The notes under the pieces are model-generated. The model made no database searches. It worked only from the letters and a program-made list of their open reading frames with translations, and was not told where the DNA came from. Position numbers and translations under genes: made by a program. Shown here in pieces: positions 29,385-31,977 of a stretch of 31,977 nucleotides of DNA. Each line of letters begins with the position of its first letter. The stretch's first letter is position 1. Source of the DNA: Phoronis australis (taxonomy: Eukaryota > Phoronida > Phoronidae). The DNA lies in assembly GCA_002633005.1 (NCBI GenBank), contig NMRA01000058.1:540311-572287 (forward strand), written 5' to 3'.

Positions 29385-30980
29385 GTGTGGCGACTGAAGG
29401 GACAGTACAAGTGCCTTACTGGGTTACCGATTTCGTTGCTGCCTATCGATTTCTGAATTCAAAGGTTGGCAATAATGTATGTTTTTGTATGATCTTGAAG
29501 TAATAAAAAACTGCTAGTCAAATTTTGTTTTTCGCTTATTGCATCTCAGTCAAACTGGCGTTAGCAGATTTAACTACTGTCGCTGGCTGTTCTTTATTTT
29601 TTCTTGCGTCAGCCCCTGTGACTGAGAATTATCGTTACCTCATTCCCTTTTTAGCCATCCAGAATAATTTTGTTTATACATTGGCCAGTTCCAGTCTGAA
29701 CAAAAATTCTTACCATTCGAGTCTGAAATATCTACGGCATAGATTGACTGAAATTTGGCAATAGTGGGTAGGAGGTGCACGCAGCTAGCTACGGGCATGG
29801 GCTTAGAGAGCATCGAGCTGGGAAACATCCGATGAATTGACTTGACATCGCAGTTTTGGGGAACATTGGTCAATGGAGGGATATCGTAAAGAACTGGGTC
29901 TTTCGTAACAACCGCTTAAAAGTACATAGTCACGCCCGTTCTGTCTGTTCCTTAGGACTGTCGCTATCCTATTTTGATGTGTGAGTTAGTAGTGGTGCAG
30001 GCGCGCAAGTTCCCACACTTTGGAGTGCATGTTTCTTGACACCAACGTGTGATTGACAGGTGATTCACACGTAGGCCCTACGTGCGTGCTGAATCCCGCC
30101 GCTATCGCGGCCATAAAAAACAAGACACATTGAAAGAGGCCGTTATATTACTGTTTACGGCATTTACAAATCACGATTGTCAGCCAACTGAGACATTGCG
30201 TGCTAACAGCGCGGTCGAACAGTGCCGCAGTGCGATATTGTAGGTGATATAAATAGGATCTGGACATCTTGCATGTAAAATAAATGTTTTTCCACCACGA
30301 AGTTTGGTAAGGTGATCATCTAAGAATGAATTGAAACATCGCTGTTTTGTGACGTTTTATCACATATTCATGCCGTGGCTCGAAATTTTATTCTTGATTG
30401 ACGAGTGGCTCACGGAAGCTTAACCCCAATTCGTGTCTTACTTTTTTGCCGAGCATGTTTTGCGCAACGGCAAGTGAGCAATGCCAGGGGGTCGAGATAA
30501 AACAGCTAGCCGCAGAACCATACGCAGAAAATGTCATTGAGTCACGGAGTGTCGACTATAAACATTCCAAACACAAAAAACATCTAAATTACGTTTTTCA
30601 AACTATATTACAACTGCTCTCTATGAACTTGACAGCTAGTACGAGGTGACCTCTGCAACGCGTGAAGCTTGCACGCGCGCACTTTAGCAAGATCACATCT
30701 TGAAATAGTAGCAATCAAAGTTGACGCTGCGTGGTCACTGGTCGTCTGCGCTCTACAGGGCAAAGTAACAAGACCGCAGGACGGCACAGGGCTATTACTC
30801 AGCAATTCTGTAAATTTAATAGTGAATAACTAATAGGAGGGCAAGAGAACCTTTGTTGGGATCATCCGCAGTTATAAAAAATTTTTCCGTCATGTGGCGA
30901 CGTGACGTTAAAGCTCTTTGAAAAATGTTACGCTTTCCGAGTGCGTGTGTGCTGTTGGGACTTGGATCACGAGGTAAGAT

Positions 30981-31127
30981 TAACCGCCCAGGGCGGTTGC
31001 CTGTCGTAATAAGCGCCCATGTTCAGTTAACCGCCCACCCTGGATTTCTTGAAATTTCACATTTAAGCGCCCATGTCTGATTAACCGCCCACCCCCGATT
31101 TTTTGGGTTTGCCAATTTAATCGCCCA
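30981..31127 (+). repeat. Right subterminal TTAA[C/G]CGCCCA array
   Basis: About six units: ATTAACCGCCCAG, AATAAGCGCCCAT, GTTAACCGCCCAC, TTTAAGCGCCCAT, ATTAACCGCCCAC and TTTAATCGCCCAG. They face the same direction as the left array, although the outermost 29 bases are inverted. Confidence 0.8.
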
Positions 31128-31156
31128 GGGCGTTAACCCGAACGTTTACGGTATAT

Positions 31157-31505
31157 GACTTTATATGTCACCTTCACGTGTTGTTTCACTGTAAACAAGC
31201 TTCAATATTACTTCGCAGTTAGCACATACAAATTTATTTAATTTATTTTCGGAGAAATGAGTATGCCAAACCTTGAGTTATGAAGAACTTTATCGAAAAT
31301 GTTTTTAAAGTGTGAACATAGGCAAGTCTCCTGTGGGATTTTCACTTGAGCAAAGACCTTGCCAAAGCTTCATTACATTTTAAAGAGCTTTGGAACTCCC
31401 AGGAGATTGAATTATCTTGTTAATAAATTGCAATATTATATGATTTGGACAGATTATGAGTTATGCACCCACCAGTGGTTAGCATGTCGGTGTTAATAAT
31501 TCTCA
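31157..31505. other. No gene recognised
   Basis: AT-rich non-coding sequence to the right of the TIR element. Confidence 0.4.
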
Positions 31506-31580
31506 ATATTGACCGCTCATACCACCATATTGACCGCTCATACCACCAATTGGCTGCTCATACCAGCATATTGACCGTTG
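31506..31580 (+). repeat. 21-bp tandem repeat
   Basis: A unit beginning ATATTGACCGCTCATACC is present exactly at 31506 and 31527, then in a diverged 20-bp copy from 31548 and a partial copy from 31568. Confidence 0.85.
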
Positions 31581-31916
31581 CTGTGTTAACAAACTTTTAA
31601 CTTGGTGTAAAGAAATTGTGAAGAATGATCAGCATTTCCAATTTGGAACCGTGCAAAATCAATTACTTTGCTCAAGTCTGAACTTGTACCAAATTATATG
31701 AAATGTGCAATATTGGCTGTCTCAAATTCAAGAATAATCAGAATCTTGTCCAAAATTTTGGAATTGATGTTTTAAAATACAGGCTGCTTTGGAACATATC
31801 ACCCGTCAGAAACATCACTGACTTTGAGCATGCATGATTTGGTACCATGATTACAAACCGAAACAATCTTGTATGAAGTGAAGCACCTTTTGAAAAATCC
31901 AAGAAATTGAACAGCT
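31581..31916. other. No gene recognised
   Basis: AT-rich non-coding sequence; nothing recognised. Confidence 0.4.
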
Positions 31917-31977
31917 ACCGTATTCGCCGTAATAACTACCAGCGCGCTTAGAAAAGTTCGTTTCCGGGGGGGGGGGG
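31917..31977 (+). mobile_element. Possible end of another TACCGTA-type element, then poly-G
   Basis: TACCGTATTCGCCGTAATAA starts near 31918 and recalls the TACCGTAAACG terminus of the 2.4-kb element. The window stops soon after in a run of at least 11 G, so the partner end cannot be looked for. Confidence 0.3.

Larger units (their letters stand above)
28744..31156. mobile_element. 2.4-kb TIR element with GCGCCCA subterminal arrays
   Basis: The 29 bases 28744-28772 (containing ACCGTAAACGTTCGGG) are the exact reverse complement of 31128-31156. ATAT directly borders ACCGTAAAC on both sides, so the target duplication is either TA or ATAT. Inside the left end (to about 28935) and the right end (from about 30983) lie repeated TTAAGCGCCCA or TTAACCGCCCA units. 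The interior of about 2 kb has no recognisable transposase, so the element is probably non-autonomous. A much older relative lies at 16411-16570. Confidence 0.85.

Noticed and set aside
1-31977. CRISPR array, operon or prokaryotic defence system
   Set aside because: No regularly spaced identical repeats with unique spacers, and the window is clearly animal DNA with spliceosomal-type signals and LINEs.

Overview
The window looks like animal nuclear DNA, probably from an invertebrate. The support is a LINE of the L1/Tx1 type with a poly(A) tail, a second non-LTR retrotransposon remnant, a Penelope-like fragment with a decayed hammerhead-type core, a THAP zinc-finger frame, several non-autonomous DNA transposons with terminal inverted repeats (TIRs), spliceosomal-type splice sites, long AT-rich non-coding stretches and an assembly gap of N. 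The species cannot be named from the sequence. I see no bacterial-style operon, rRNA, tRNA or CRISPR array.

Layout. Bases 1-302 are a 10-bp GC-rich minisatellite that reverses orientation near base 105. Bases 303-2335 are a satellite with a 250-340 bp period that also reverses, near base 575. From 2.3 to 9.8 kb there is mostly unique non-coding DNA. It holds one candidate internal coding exon (4784-4990), a weak small ORF (6214-6486), a perfect 31-bp hairpin (8045-8075) and two families of repeats present in opposite orientations (7.1-7.4 with 8.5-8.7 kb; 7.44-7.66 with 9.44-9.69 kb).

Bases 9873-12936 are the clearest element: a 5'-truncated L1/Tx1-type LINE with one uninterrupted reverse transcriptase frame, an AATAAA signal, a poly(A) tail and identical 14-bp target-site duplications. 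From 13 to 21 kb the DNA is AT-rich and largely featureless apart from a LINE 3' tail, the Penelope-like fragment, the N gap (15685-16339), a decayed copy of a TIR element and a short GCGACC repeat.

From 21.2 to 28.1 kb repeats are nested: a CTCTGCGC palindrome family interrupted by a dead LINE on the minus strand, a tandem array of about 430 bp carrying nuclear-receptor DR1-like sites, a TTAA-type transposon end with a THAP-domain frame, a 1.39-kb element with perfect 32-bp TIRs lying between two inverted copies of another repeat, and a two-copy tandem repeat with CTCF-like motifs. From 28.7 to 31.2 kb lies a 2.4-kb element with perfect 29-bp TIRs and arrays of GCGCCCA units at both ends. 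The window ends in another TACCGTA-type sequence and a poly-G run.

The window therefore reads as repeat-rich intergenic or intronic DNA. The only long intact coding frame belongs to the LINE. No pathway can be inferred. The most informative signals are the young LINE insertion, the THAP/TTAA junction, and the two TIR elements with unusual subterminal arrays.
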